From positions 1 through 7,504 of the forward strand of contig DATCLC010000045.1 in the NCBI GenBank assembly GCA_036564135.1: 7,504 nucleotides of DNA. Direction: 5' to 3'. The translations under genes were made by a program, and so were the position numbers. This DNA comes from RSA11 sp036564135. Lineage in GTDB: Bacteria; Actinomycetota; Thermoleophilia; Solirubrobacterales; 70-9. Of the stretch, positions 1 through 5,737 are shown one piece after another. The notes under the pieces were generated by a model. That model did no database searches, was not told where the DNA came from, and saw nothing but the letters and a program-made list of their open reading frames with translations. Positions within the stretch are counted from its first letter, which is position 1. Every line of letters begins with the position of its first letter.

Positions 1-855
1 CGTGTTGGCGCCGCTCTGCTGCGGCAGCGTCTGCCGCTGGTTGATCGCGGCGTCGAGCAGGCCGACGTTGAGCAGCGGGATGACCGGGCCGCAGTTCCGG
101 GCCTTCGGCACCGAGAACGTGTTGTCGACCATGGTCGCGCCCAGCTGCTTGATTACGGCGGCATCGACGCCCGGCGGCAAATCCTCGGGCTCCTCGAAGG
201 CGAGCTCGCCGGGACTGCCCTCGATCGGCTCGTTGGGGGGCGGCGGATCGGTCGGGCCCCACTGCGGCCGCAGGATGATCGGGTCGGCCTCCGAGCCGAT
301 GTAGCAGCGGTCGCCGAGCACCGGGTTCAGCAGGTGGATCTTGACCGGCAGCTCGAACACCGGCGTGCCCGTGAGCGCGCCGAGCAGGTCGAAATTGCGG
401 ATCGGGCCCGCCTGCTCGACGAGCGCGTGCACGCGGAGCACGCTCGGCACCGAGCCCAGAAGGCGCTCGATCGCCTGCTCGCCGGCGAGGCCGAGCAGGC
501 CGCCCGGCACGGGCACCGGCGTCGCCCGGACCGCGTCGGGTTGCGAGATGGTCTCAAGCTCGCTGCCGTCCTCGCCGACGAGCCGGAACCCGAACTGCAC
601 GTTCACCGGGGACCCCTCGGTGGAGACGATCGGCGTGCGCCCGATCTGCATGTAGCCGCCGTTTGAGGTTGCCGACACGCAGAACACCGAGAAGTTGTTG
701 GGGTCCTGCATGCGCGGATCGTCGAGCGGGCAGTTGTCGAACGGCGCCCAGATGCCGCTCGGCGCGGCGCCCGCCGTACCCGGGAGCAGCGCGAGCGCGG
801 CGACGGCACCGAGCACCGCCACGAGGGATGCCCGCCACGTCGCGAGTGGCTTCAC
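1..855 (-). CDS. Secreted four-cysteine protein of unknown function (3' end cut by window edge)
   Basis: An open frame of 285 codons runs from a GTG at 855 to the left edge without a stop, so the C-terminus is missing. The start is well supported: an AGGAGG Shine-Dalgarno sequence lies 7 nt upstream. Residues 1-31 form a signal peptide (MKPLATWR, a hydrophobic stretch, then AGA before APS), so the product is exported and probably cleaved near Ala30/Ala31. The mature part has four Cys (about 42, 59, 184, 255), enough for two disulfides. It also has a beta-rich middle, a Pro-rich linker near 203-210 (TDPPPPNEP) and a Cys-Gly-Pro near 255. I recall similar unnamed secreted proteins in actinobacteria that carry LPVKIHL, CYIGS and DPPPPN segments and end shortly after a motif like the SGANT seen at the edge; this is memory, not a search. 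If correct, only a few tens of residues are missing. No catalytic motif is visible and I assign no function. It is divergent from the glycosyltransferase at 1009. Confidence 0.85.
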   Translation of the reverse strand, partial: MKPLATWRASLVAVLGAVAALALLPGTAGAAPSGIWAPFDNCPLDDPRMQDPNNFSVFCVSATSNGGYMQIGRTPIVSTEGSPVNVQFGFRLVGEDGSELETISQPDAVRATPVPVPGGLLGLAGEQAIERLLGSVPSVLRVHALVEQAGPIRNFDLLGALTGTPVFELPVKIHLLNPVLGDRCYIGSEADPIILRPQWGPTDPPPPNEPIEGSPGELAFEEPEDLPPGVDAAVIKQLGATMVDNTFSVPKARNCGPVIPLLNVGLLDAAINQRQTLPQQSGANT

Positions 856-862
856 CTCTTCT

Positions 863-868
863 CCTCCT
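863..868 (-). promoter_or_regulatory. Strong Shine-Dalgarno site for the secreted four-Cys protein
   Basis: The minus strand reads AGGAGG here, 7 nt before the GTG at 855. It is the best ribosome binding site in the window. It settles the start codon of the partial gene and confirms that the GTG is used. Confidence 0.8.
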
Positions 869-917
869 AACGTGTCTGCGGGAGACGAGTGGGAACCCCT
901 AACCCGCTCCCGCTCGG

Positions 918-923
918 ACCATA
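918..923 (-). promoter_or_regulatory. Candidate -10 element for the secreted four-Cys protein
   Basis: The minus strand reads TATGGT, matching the actinobacterial TANNNT consensus. It would start transcription near 911 and leave a leader of about 55 nt containing the Shine-Dalgarno site. No convincing -35 is visible at 16-18 nt. A short inverted repeat, ACAA-CGT-TTGT (925-935), sits directly upstream and could be an operator half-site pair, but it is too short to call. Confidence 0.35.
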
Positions 924-996
924 GACAACGTTTGTTCACCGTAATTCCGCCAGCGATCGCTCGTCAAGGTCTCCGCGCCCTGCCCCCGTTCCCGGC

Positions 997-1002
997 TATA
1001 AG
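997..1002 (+). promoter_or_regulatory. Candidate -10 element for leaderless transcription of the glycosyltransferase gene
   Basis: TATAAG lies 6 nt before the ATG at 1009. This spacing puts the expected transcription start at or next to the A of the ATG. No Shine-Dalgarno sequence precedes the ATG (the intervening bases are CCCCGC), which fits a leaderless mRNA. The last hexamer base deviates from consensus and no clear -35 is seen. Confidence 0.4.
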
Positions 1003-1008
1003 CCCCGC

Positions 1009-2037
1009 ATGAGCACGCTCTCCGTCGTCATCGTCACGCACGGGCACGCAGATGTGATCGGGGCCTCGCTGGAGGCGCTCGCGCGCGAGCTCACGGACGG
1101 CGACGAGGTGGTCGTCGTCGACAACGCCTCGCCGGACGAGACGCCGGCGACCGTGCGGGCGGCGCACCCGGGGGCGCGGGTGGTCGAGACCGGCGCGAAC
1201 CTGGGGTTCCCGGCGGCCTGCAACGCGGGCGCGCGACGGGCGCGGGGGGAGCTGCTCGTCTTCCTGAACCCGGACGCCGTGCCGCAGCCGGGCTGGCGGG
1301 AAGCGATCGCCGCGCCGCACGCCGAGGGGCGCGGCTGGGGCGCGTGGCAGGCGCTCGTGACCAGCGACGGCGGGCGGGTGGTGAACACCCGGGGCGGGGT
1401 CGTGCACTTCACCGGGATCGCCTGGGCGGGCGGGGCGGGGGAGCCCGTCGACGCGGCGCCGGCGGATGCCGGTGGCGAGCCGGGTTTCGTCTCCGGCGCG
1501 TGCCTCGCGATCCCCCGCGCCGAGTTCGAGCGCCTGGGCGGCTTTCCCGAGGAGTTCTTCCTCTACCACGAGGACGTCGACCTCTCGCTGCGCGTGCGTC
1601 TCGCCGGCGGGCGCCTGGGGGTCGCGCACGCGGCGCGCGTCGACCACGACTACGAGTTCGAGAAGGGCCCGGCCAAGTGGCGGTATCTGGAGCGCAACCG
1701 CTGGGCGACCCTGATCCGCTGCTACCCGGCGGCGCTGCTCGGCCTGCTCGCGCCGGCCCTGCTCGCAACGGAGCTGGCGCTGATCCCGGTCTCGCTGGCC
1801 GGCGGCTGGGCGCGCCAGAAGCTCGCCGCCTGGGGCGACGTCGCGCGTTCCCTGCCACGGCTCGTGCGCGAGCGCCGCGCGGTGCAGGCGCAGCGCAGGG
1901 TCTCAGCGGGCGAGTTCGCGCGCGGGCTCACGCCTGAGCTCGATTCCCCGTACCTGGGGGCGGCGGCGCGCTCGCGAGTGCTCGGCCTCGCGCTGCGCGC
2001 CTACTGGGGCGCCGTGCGCCTCGTGCTGCGCGCGTAG
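1009..2037 (+). CDS. Family 2 glycosyltransferase, rhamnosyltransferase-like
   Basis: This 342-residue inverting GT-A glycosyltransferase probably transfers a nucleotide-activated sugar to a cell-envelope glycan on the cytoplasmic side of the membrane. The family marks are in order: a SVVIVT first strand (5-10); VVVVDNASPD (34-43), binding the nucleotide; NLGFPAACNAG (64-74); FLNPDA (85-90), the NPDA form of the metal-binding DxD region typical of WbbL/RfbN-like rhamnosyltransferases; FVSGACLAIPR (160-170); and GGFPEEFFLYHEDVDL (177-192), containing the catalytic-base region ED. The NRWATLIRCYP segment (230-240) is also usual in this subfamily. Residues about 241-264 form a hydrophobic helix, likely a membrane anchor, followed by a basic helical tail. 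The ATG is chosen because the first strand follows immediately and a -10-like hexamer sits at leaderless distance. The last 37 bp overlap the convergent DUF2304 gene. The sugar and acceptor cannot be read from sequence, and rhamnose is inferred from family resemblance only. Confidence 0.88.
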   Translation: MSTLSVVIVTHGHADVIGASLEALARELTDGDEVVVVDNASPDETPATVRAAHPGARVVETGANLGFPAACNAGARRARGELLVFLNPDAVPQPGWREAIAAPHAEGRGWGAWQALVTSDGGRVVNTRGGVVHFTGIAWAGGAGEPVDAAPADAGGEPGFVSGACLAIPRAEFERLGGFPEEFFLYHEDVDLSLRVRLAGGRLGVAHAARVDHDYEFEKGPAKWRYLERNRWATLIRCYPAALLGLLAPALLATELALIPVSLAGGWARQKLAAWGDVARSLPRLVRERRAVQAQRRVSAGEFARGLTPELDSPYLGAAARSRVLGLALRAYWGAVRLVLRA

Positions 2038-2813
2038 TCCTCGTTGCCCTCACCGGCCTCGAGCGCCGCGCGCGCCTCGCGCTCCTGCTCGAGCTCAAGC
2101 TGGAGGCGGGCGACCTCCTGGGCGAGGATCTTGGTCTCCTCGGAGAGCCGCGACGAGACCACCGAGAAGTTCAAAAGCAGCAGGAAGGCGACGCCGAAGG
2201 CGAGGATGAAGATCGCGTTCGCGGGCTCCTGGATCCCCATGAGCTCCGCGATCCGGTCGAGCAGACCGGTCCAGATCGCGAGCAAAAGCAGCGCCGCGGC
2301 CGCGGCCATCCAGAGGAGCGCGTAGCGCTCGGAGAGCTTGCGGCGCCGCACGAGCTCGAGCACGAGCAAAAAGATCGCGAGCGTCGCGATCAGCGCGATC
2401 ACCTGGGCCCGGGGCTCGAGCGTCCCGCTCCCATCGCCCCCGTCGGCCCCGTCGCGGTCCTCGCCGTCGGCGGGCTGGAGGGGCTCGGCGACGGTGGCGC
2501 CCTCGACGGTGACCCCCGGATCGTCGAGCGCCTCGCCGCCGCCCGCGGGCACGATCACGGTCTCGCCCTCGCCGGCGCCCCGCAGGGTCAGGTCCTTCTC
2601 CTCGAGCACGTCGCCCTCGGTGAGCAGAAAGCGGCCCGGGGGCAGCTCGATCACGTCGCCCGGCTCGGCGAGCAGGATCGCCTCGCCGAGCGTGCTCGGG
2701 CCGGGCTCGACGGTGATCGTGTCGGCGAGCGCCGCGGGTGCGACCCAGAGCGCGCCGGCGGCGGCGAGCGCGGCGGTCCGGAGGGCGGTGCGGCGCAGGG
2801 CGCGCCGGCTCAC
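2001..2813 (-). CDS. DUF2304 membrane protein with a secreted beta-helix-like N-terminal extension
   Basis: The protein has 270 residues, starting at a GTG that overlaps the TGA of the upstream glycosyltransferase gene (shared GTGA). A GGAGG lies 6 nt upstream, so translation is probably coupled. Three parts are visible. Residues 1-30 are a signal peptide ending in ALA. Residues 31-108 look like the opening coils of a parallel beta-helix (pectin-lyase-like): TITVEPG, GDVIELPPG, LTLRGAG and VTVEG segments; a Gly/Asp-rich linker (113-130) follows. Residues 136-253 match DUF2304 as I know it: a membrane helix (136-155), RRRKLSERYALLW (156-168), a second helix (to about 181), GIQEPANAIF (193-202), a third helix (to 219), then a coiled coil rich in Glu, Leu and Arg (222-253). 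DUF2304 proteins are commonly encoded next to dolichyl-phosphate-mannose-type glycosyltransferases, exactly as here, and probably assist lipid-linked sugar synthesis or transfer. Typical members are only about 110-130 residues, so the N-terminal half is the oddity. Confidence 0.88.
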   Translation of the reverse strand: MSRRALRRTALRTAALAAAGALWVAPAALADTITVEPGPSTLGEAILLAEPGDVIELPPGRFLLTEGDVLEEKDLTLRGAGEGETVIVPAGGGEALDDPGVTVEGATVAEPLQPADGEDRDGADGGDGSGTLEPRAQVIALIATLAIFLLVLELVRRRKLSERYALLWMAAAAALLLLAIWTGLLDRIAELMGIQEPANAIFILAFGVAFLLLLNFSVVSSRLSEETKILAQEVARLQLELEQEREARAALEAGEGNEDYARSTRRTAPQ

Positions 2814-3640
2814 GTCCCGCCTCCGTCGCCGCGCTGGGTGAGCGCCTGCAGCTCCTCGGTGTTGGGCGTGAGCCCGCTGGCCAGCATCTCCTTCTCGCCG
2901 GTCGCCTCGACGGGGGTGGGGCGGCGGCGGAACAGGCCGATGAAGATCGCGAGCAGGACCTTGAGCATGTAGTAGGCGGAGCGCGGGTAGTCGATCGAGC
3001 TGCGCCCGAAGCCGCGCGCGTTCATGCTCACGTGCACCTCGTGGATGCGCAGGCGGTGCGCGTTCAGCATCAGCAGCGCCTCGACCTCGGGATAGTCGTG
3101 GGGGTAGTCGCGCGCGAACAGCTCGATGCCGCGGCGGTTCGTCATCCGGAAGCCCGAGGTCGGGTCGGTGATCCGCTGGCGGGTGATCGCCGTGAGCACG
3201 ATCGCGAAGATCAGGTTCCCGATCCGCCTGCCGAGCGGGACCTTGTAGCCAGGGTCGCCGCGGAAGCGCGAGCCGCAGACCATGTCGGCCTCGTCGCCTT
3301 CGGTCTGCAGGGCGGCGAGCAGGTCGTGGATGTAGGCGGGCTTGTGCTGGCCGTCGCCGTCGACCTGCACGGCCACGTCGTAGCCGTGCCGCAGCGCGAA
3401 CTTGTAGCCGGACTGCATCGCGCCGCCGATGCCGAGGTTGAAGGGGTGGCTGATCACCATCGCGCCTTGCGCGCGTGCGTGGAGGGCGGTGGTGTCGGTT
3501 GAGCCGTCGTCCACGACGAGGATGTCGAAGTCGGGCGCGTGGCGGCGGATGTCGCGCACGACGCGGCCGACCATGCCCGCCTCGTTGTACGCCGGCACGA
3601 TCGCGAGCTTGCGGAGCTCTTTGGTCTTGTCCGGGGTCAT
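2810..3640 (-). CDS. Dolichyl-phosphate mannose/glucose synthase-like glycosyltransferase (family 2)
   Basis: This 276-residue GT-A enzyme of the DPM1-like branch should transfer a sugar from GDP- or UDP-sugar to a polyprenyl phosphate at the inner face of the membrane. The lipid-linked sugar then serves glycosylation outside the cell. Motifs seen: AIVPAYNEAG (13-22), ILVVDDGSTDTT (40-51), NLGIGGAMQSGY (68-79), VQVDGDGQH (91-99, the metal-binding DxD with the DGQH signature), GSRF (123-126) and DPTSGFR (159-165). A hydrophobic amphipathic segment (about 224-240) follows; there are no further membrane helices, so it is the soluble or peripheral DPM1 form rather than the GtrB type with two C-terminal helices. 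The DUF2304 partner may supply the membrane part. The C-terminal tail beyond 245 is low complexity. The ATG at 3640 has only a weak GGAA upstream. The gene follows the ferritin-like gene by 47 bp and overlaps the DUF2304 gene by 4 nt. Donor and acceptor are inferred from the family. Confidence 0.9.
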   Translation of the reverse strand: MTPDKTKELRKLAIVPAYNEAGMVGRVVRDIRRHAPDFDILVVDDGSTDTTALHARAQGAMVISHPFNLGIGGAMQSGYKFALRHGYDVAVQVDGDGQHKPAYIHDLLAALQTEGDEADMVCGSRFRGDPGYKVPLGRRIGNLIFAIVLTAITRQRITDPTSGFRMTNRRGIELFARDYPHDYPEVEALLMLNAHRLRIHEVHVSMNARGFGRSSIDYPRSAYYMLKVLLAIFIGLFRRRPTPVEATGEKEMLASGLTPNTEELQALTQRGDGGGT

Positions 3641-3648
3641 GCGCCGTT

Positions 3649-3667
3649 CCGGGGGCCTATCCCCCGG
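3649..3667 (-). other. 7-bp perfect hairpin in the leader of the DPM1-like gene
   Basis: CCGGGGG and CCCCCGG flank a 5-nt loop. The hairpin lies between the stop of the ferritin-like gene (3688) and the ATG at 3640. No T-run follows it, so it is a poor intrinsic terminator. The 3' arm ends in the CGG that begins the weak GGAA ribosome site, so folding could limit access to that site or attenuate read-through from the ferritin-like genes. Function is inferred. Confidence 0.45.
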
Positions 3668-3687
3668 CGAGCCACATTACCGCGCGC

Positions 3688-4308
3688 TCACTCCTCCTCG
3701 GAGGCGGACTCGCTGCCCGGCAACGCGGCAGCCTGCGCGGGGGCGTCGCCGCGCAACAGCCGCCACGCGGCCAGGTGCTGGGCATGGCTGCCGCCGATCT
3801 GGGCGGCCGAGCGCAGGAGGTCGTCCGCGGTCAGGCTGGCGACGGCGGTGGCGTAGATCTGGAGGATCTCCTCCTCGAGCGCGATGAAGAAGTCGATGAG
3901 CTCCTCCTGGCTCGCTTCCGGATCGAAGCTCTCGAGAATCGGCGCGCTGTCCGTGGGCGGGGGGTCGCTCTCCTCCGGCGGCTCGATCCCGAGCTGTTCG
4001 AGCGCGGTCTCGAGCGCGGTGGCGTGGTCGTCCTCCTGACCGGCGAGCTCCTCGGCGAGCGCCCGCGCGTCGCCGGAGAGCCGTTCGCCGGCGGCCGCCT
4101 CGGTGTAGGCGTAACGGGCGGCGCGCTCGAAGTTGATGACGTTCTCGAGCGCGCCGGTCTGGTCGTCCTTTTGCGCGTGCGCGGGGGCCGCGGCGAGCAG
4201 GGCGGCCGGGACCGCCGCGGCGCCGGCGAGCACGGCGCCGCGCGCGAGGACGTCGCGGCGGGTCGCGGCGTTCCCGCCCTCCGGGCCCTGCTGACGCGGA
4301 GCGCTCAT
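3688..4308 (-). CDS. Tat-exported ferritin-like domain protein with di-metal ligands
   Basis: The product has 206 residues. A twin-arginine signal (TRRDVL, 16-21), a hydrophobic stretch and AHA before Gln46 indicate Tat export in folded, possibly metal-loaded form. The mature protein is a four-helix ferritin-like domain: helix 1 with FERAARYAY (60-68, ligand candidate Glu61), helix 2 with QEDDH (91-95, an ExxH pair Glu92/His95), a Pro-rich loop (109-125), helix 3 with ALEEEILQIY (143-152, Glu145-147), and helix 4 with SHAQH (174-178). Helix 4 thus carries HxxH where the classical pattern has ExxH, which could alter the metal site. The tail is acidic. The ATG overlaps the TAA of the upstream gene by one base (TAATG), and GGGGGAG lies 8 nt upstream, so the two are translated together. 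Oxidation or storage of iron, or protection against peroxide, is the usual role of such folds. The specific activity is unknown. The open frame extends far upstream to 5028, but the Tat signal and ribosome site fix the start here. Confidence 0.85.
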   Translation of the reverse strand: MSAPRQQGPEGGNAATRRDVLARGAVLAGAAAVPAALLAAAPAHAQKDDQTGALENVINFERAARYAYTEAAAGERLSGDARALAEELAGQEDDHATALETALEQLGIEPPEESDPPPTDSAPILESFDPEASQEELIDFFIALEEEILQIYATAVASLTADDLLRSAAQIGGSHAQHLAAWRLLRGDAPAQAAALPGSESASEEE

Positions 4309-4886
4309 TACGGCCGCTCCCCCATCACGTAGGCCTCGGGGGCCGGGTCGCCCTCCTCGATCGAGCGCAGCACGGCGACGCGCGCCGCGTGGCCGGTGAC
4401 GATCCCCTGGACGAGTCGCTTTGCCTCCGGCTCGGTGAGGCCGCCGATCGCGGAGATCCCGGCGGCGATCGCCCGGTTCTCGCCGATGATCAGCGGGCGC
4501 AGGCCCGTGCCGCCGACCATGCCCTCCTCGGGCCCGGCGGGCTCGCCGCCGCGCTCGGTCACGGCCTCGCGCAGGGTGAGGACGTTCCGCGCCGCGGCGA
4601 ACGCGAAGCTGTCGATCATGCGGCGCTCGGCGCCGCTCGACCGCGGGGCGTTGCGGTAGATGCCGTCGAGGAGCTCCTCCGCGGCGAGCAGCTCGTTGAG
4701 GCGCGCCGCGTCCTCCTCGGGGGAGGGCTCTTCCTCCTCCTGGGACGCGCCGCAGGCGGCGAGCGCGAGCGCCGAGAGCGATGCGCCCGAGGCGGCGAGC
4801 AGGCCACGGCGCGACACGCCGCGCGCGGGGGCAGGGGCGGCCTCGGCGGCGCTGGGCTCGTCGGGATCGGGGCGCAGGGCTTGCAC
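4308..4886 (-). CDS. Tat lipoprotein with degenerate ferritin-like domain
   Basis: The product has 192 residues, starting with GTG at 4886. It has a twin-arginine motif (SRRGLL, 25-30), a hydrophobic stretch and a lipobox LAAC with Cys45. It is therefore probably exported by Tat and lipid-anchored on the outer face of the membrane. A highly acidic linker follows (EEEEPSPEEDA, 50-60). The remaining 130 residues are helical with the layout of actinobacterial ferritin-like (DUF4439-like) proteins: AAEELLDGIY (68-77), a helix around DSFAFAAARNVLTLREAV (92-109), GENRAIAAGI (135-144), and GIVTGHAARVAVLR (161-174), ending in the GDPAPEAYV tail common to the group. The helix-2 ExxH pair is absent (residues are Ala/Arg/Asn) and helix 4 keeps only His166, so a normal di-iron centre is unlikely. 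It overlaps the next gene by one base and is the first gene of the minus-strand cluster. There is no Shine-Dalgarno sequence. The family call is moderately sure; a structural or partner role beside the ligand-bearing paralogue is inference. Confidence 0.75.
   Translation of the reverse strand: MQALRPDPDEPSAAEAAPAPARGVSRRGLLAASGASLSALALAACGASQEEEEPSPEEDAARLNELLAAEELLDGIYRNAPRSSGAERRMIDSFAFAAARNVLTLREAVTERGGEPAGPEEGMVGGTGLRPLIIGENRAIAAGISAIGGLTEPEAKRLVQGIVTGHAARVAVLRSIEEGDPAPEAYVMGERP
4317..4323 (-). promoter_or_regulatory. Shine-Dalgarno site fixing the start of the downstream ferritin-like gene
   Basis: The minus strand reads GGGGGAG, 8 nt before the ATG at 4308, inside the last codons of the upstream gene. 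It supports the short 206-residue product over the longer open frame and supports coupling through the TAATG junction. Confidence 0.6.
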
Positions 4887-4895
4887 GGGTCTGGG

Positions 4896-4901
4896 AACTT
4901 A
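4896..4901 (-). promoter_or_regulatory. Candidate -10 element for the ferritin-like gene pair
   Basis: The minus strand reads TAAGTT, matching TANNNT, with 9 nt before the GTG at 4886. The expected transcription start is near 4889, leaving almost no leader. This agrees with the lack of a Shine-Dalgarno sequence. The element sits in the 21-bp gap shared with the divergent udgB gene. No clear -35 was identified. Confidence 0.4.
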
Positions 4902-4907
4902 CCGGCC

Positions 4908-5606
4908 GTGGCCGAAGAAGTGACGCATGCGGAGGCCGGGCTCGCGGAGCTCTCCGAGCGGGTATGCGCCTGCCGCGCTTGCCCGCGCCTGGTGGAGTGG
5001 CGCGAGTCCGTGGCCGCCGATCCGCCACGGCGGTACCGGGGTGAGCGCTACTGGGCGCGTCCGGTTCCAGGCTTCGGCGACCCCGAGGCGCGGATCGCGA
5101 TCGTCGGGCTCGCGCCCGCGGCCCACGGCGCGAACCGGACCGGGCGGATGTTCACCGGCGACCGGTCGGGCGACTGGTTGTACGCGGCGCTGCATCGCGC
5201 CGGGCTCGCGACGCAGCCGACCAGCCGGCATCGCGGTGACGGCCTCGAGCTCCGCGGCGCGTACGTGACCGCGGTCGTGCGCTGCGCCCCACCCGCCAAC
5301 AAGCCCGCGCCGGACGAGCGCGACCGCTGCCTGCCCTATCTCGCCCGGGAGCTCGCCCTGCTCGAGCGCGCCCGGGTGATCGTCTGCCTGGGGCAGTTCG
5401 CGTGGGACGGCGCGCTGCGCGCACTGCGCGAGCTCGGCCACGTGGCGCGCCCGAAGCCGCGGTTCGCGCACGGGGCGGAGGCCGCGGTGGGCGACTACGC
5501 GCTGGTGGGCTCCTACCACCCGAGCCAGCAGAACACGTTCACGGGCAAGCTCACCGAGCCGATGTTCGACGCCGTCTTCAGCCGCGCCCGCGAGCTGGCA
5601 GCCTGA
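4908..5606 (+). CDS. udgB: Family 5 uracil-DNA glycosylase (UdgB), 4Fe-4S
   Basis: This 232-residue enzyme cuts uracil, and in this family other deaminated bases, from DNA, starting base-excision repair in the cytoplasm. It matches the UdgB pattern closely. Iron-sulfur Cys ligands are CRACPRLVEWRE (22-33, Cys22 and Cys25) with Cys126 (VRCAPPANKP) and Cys141 (RCLPYL). Next come the RYWARPVPGFGDP segment (47-59) and motif A GLAPAAHGANRTGR (67-80), which distinguishes family 5 from the GEAPG of family 4. The C-terminal SYHPSQQNTFTGKLT (about 202-216) has the His-Pro-Ser of the DNA-intercalation motif. Length is close to the Thermus UdgB (about 220). I chose the GTG at 4908, the last in-frame start giving a normal N-terminus; a TTG at 4881 would overlap the neighbour's start and a GTG at 4920 is an alternative. 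There is no Shine-Dalgarno sequence. Uracil repair matters in a GC-rich genome where cytosine deamination is the main lesion. Confidence 0.93.
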   Translation: MAEEVTHAEAGLAELSERVCACRACPRLVEWRESVAADPPRRYRGERYWARPVPGFGDPEARIAIVGLAPAAHGANRTGRMFTGDRSGDWLYAALHRAGLATQPTSRHRGDGLELRGAYVTAVVRCAPPANKPAPDERDRCLPYLARELALLERARVIVCLGQFAWDGALRALRELGHVARPKPRFAHGAEAAVGDYALVGSYHPSQQNTFTGKLTEPMFDAVFSRARELAA

Positions 5607-5625
5607 CCCACGCGCCGCAGCGCCA

Positions 5626-5675
5626 CCGCAAGCGAGGCGGATCCTTGCGGCATAGGCCCAAAGATCCGCCTCGCT
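5626..5675 (+). repeat. Perfect 13-bp inverted repeat with overlapping alternative hairpin
   Basis: AGCGAGGCGGATC (5631-5643) and its exact reverse complement (5663-5675) enclose a 19-nt loop, starting 25 bp after the udgB stop. A second pairing is possible: CCGCAA (5626-5631) with TTGCGG (5645-5650) around a 13-nt loop. It uses bases of the first stem's left arm, so the two folds exclude each other. Outer bases CGCCAC (5621-5626) and GTGGCG (5691-5696) are also complementary. No T-run follows on either strand, so it is not a classic intrinsic terminator. It may be a terminator of the actinobacterial kind lacking a U-tract, a switch before pgsA, or a dispersed palindromic repeat. Confidence 0.6.
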
Positions 5676-5722
5676 CGGCGCTTTGGAGGCGTGGCGAGGT
5701 GGCGGGCGCGCTGCCGGGCGGC

Positions 5723-5728
5723 GATACT
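5723..5728 (+). promoter_or_regulatory. Weak candidate -10 element for pgsA
   Basis: GATACT lies 9 nt before the ATG at 5738, which would give a very short or absent leader. The gene has no proper Shine-Dalgarno sequence (GGTGG abuts the ATG). The hexamer differs from TANNNT at the first base and no -35 was found. Confidence 0.25.
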
Positions 5729-5737
5729 GGCTGGTGG

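Noticed and set aside
964..1647. Long minus-strand open frame opposite the glycosyltransferase
   Set aside because: Arg/Pro/Gly-rich composition without domain motifs. The plus-strand frame carries every family motif, and opposite frames stay open easily at this GC content.
2738..4332. Two long plus-strand open frames opposite the DPM1-like and ferritin-like genes
   Set aside because: Their translations are low-complexity Arg/Gly/Val/Glu mirrors of the minus-strand genes, with no ribosome site or recognisable fold.
4309..5028. Upstream extension of the ferritin-like gene frame
   Set aside because: The extension is Arg/Pro-rich and runs through the neighbouring ferritin-like gene and udgB. 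A Tat signal and a Shine-Dalgarno site place the start at 4308.
5402..5737. In-frame N-terminal extension of pgsA
   Set aside because: It is the shadow of udgB in another frame plus the hairpin region. PgsA proteins begin with the NLPNxLTxxR segment found right after the ATG at 5738.
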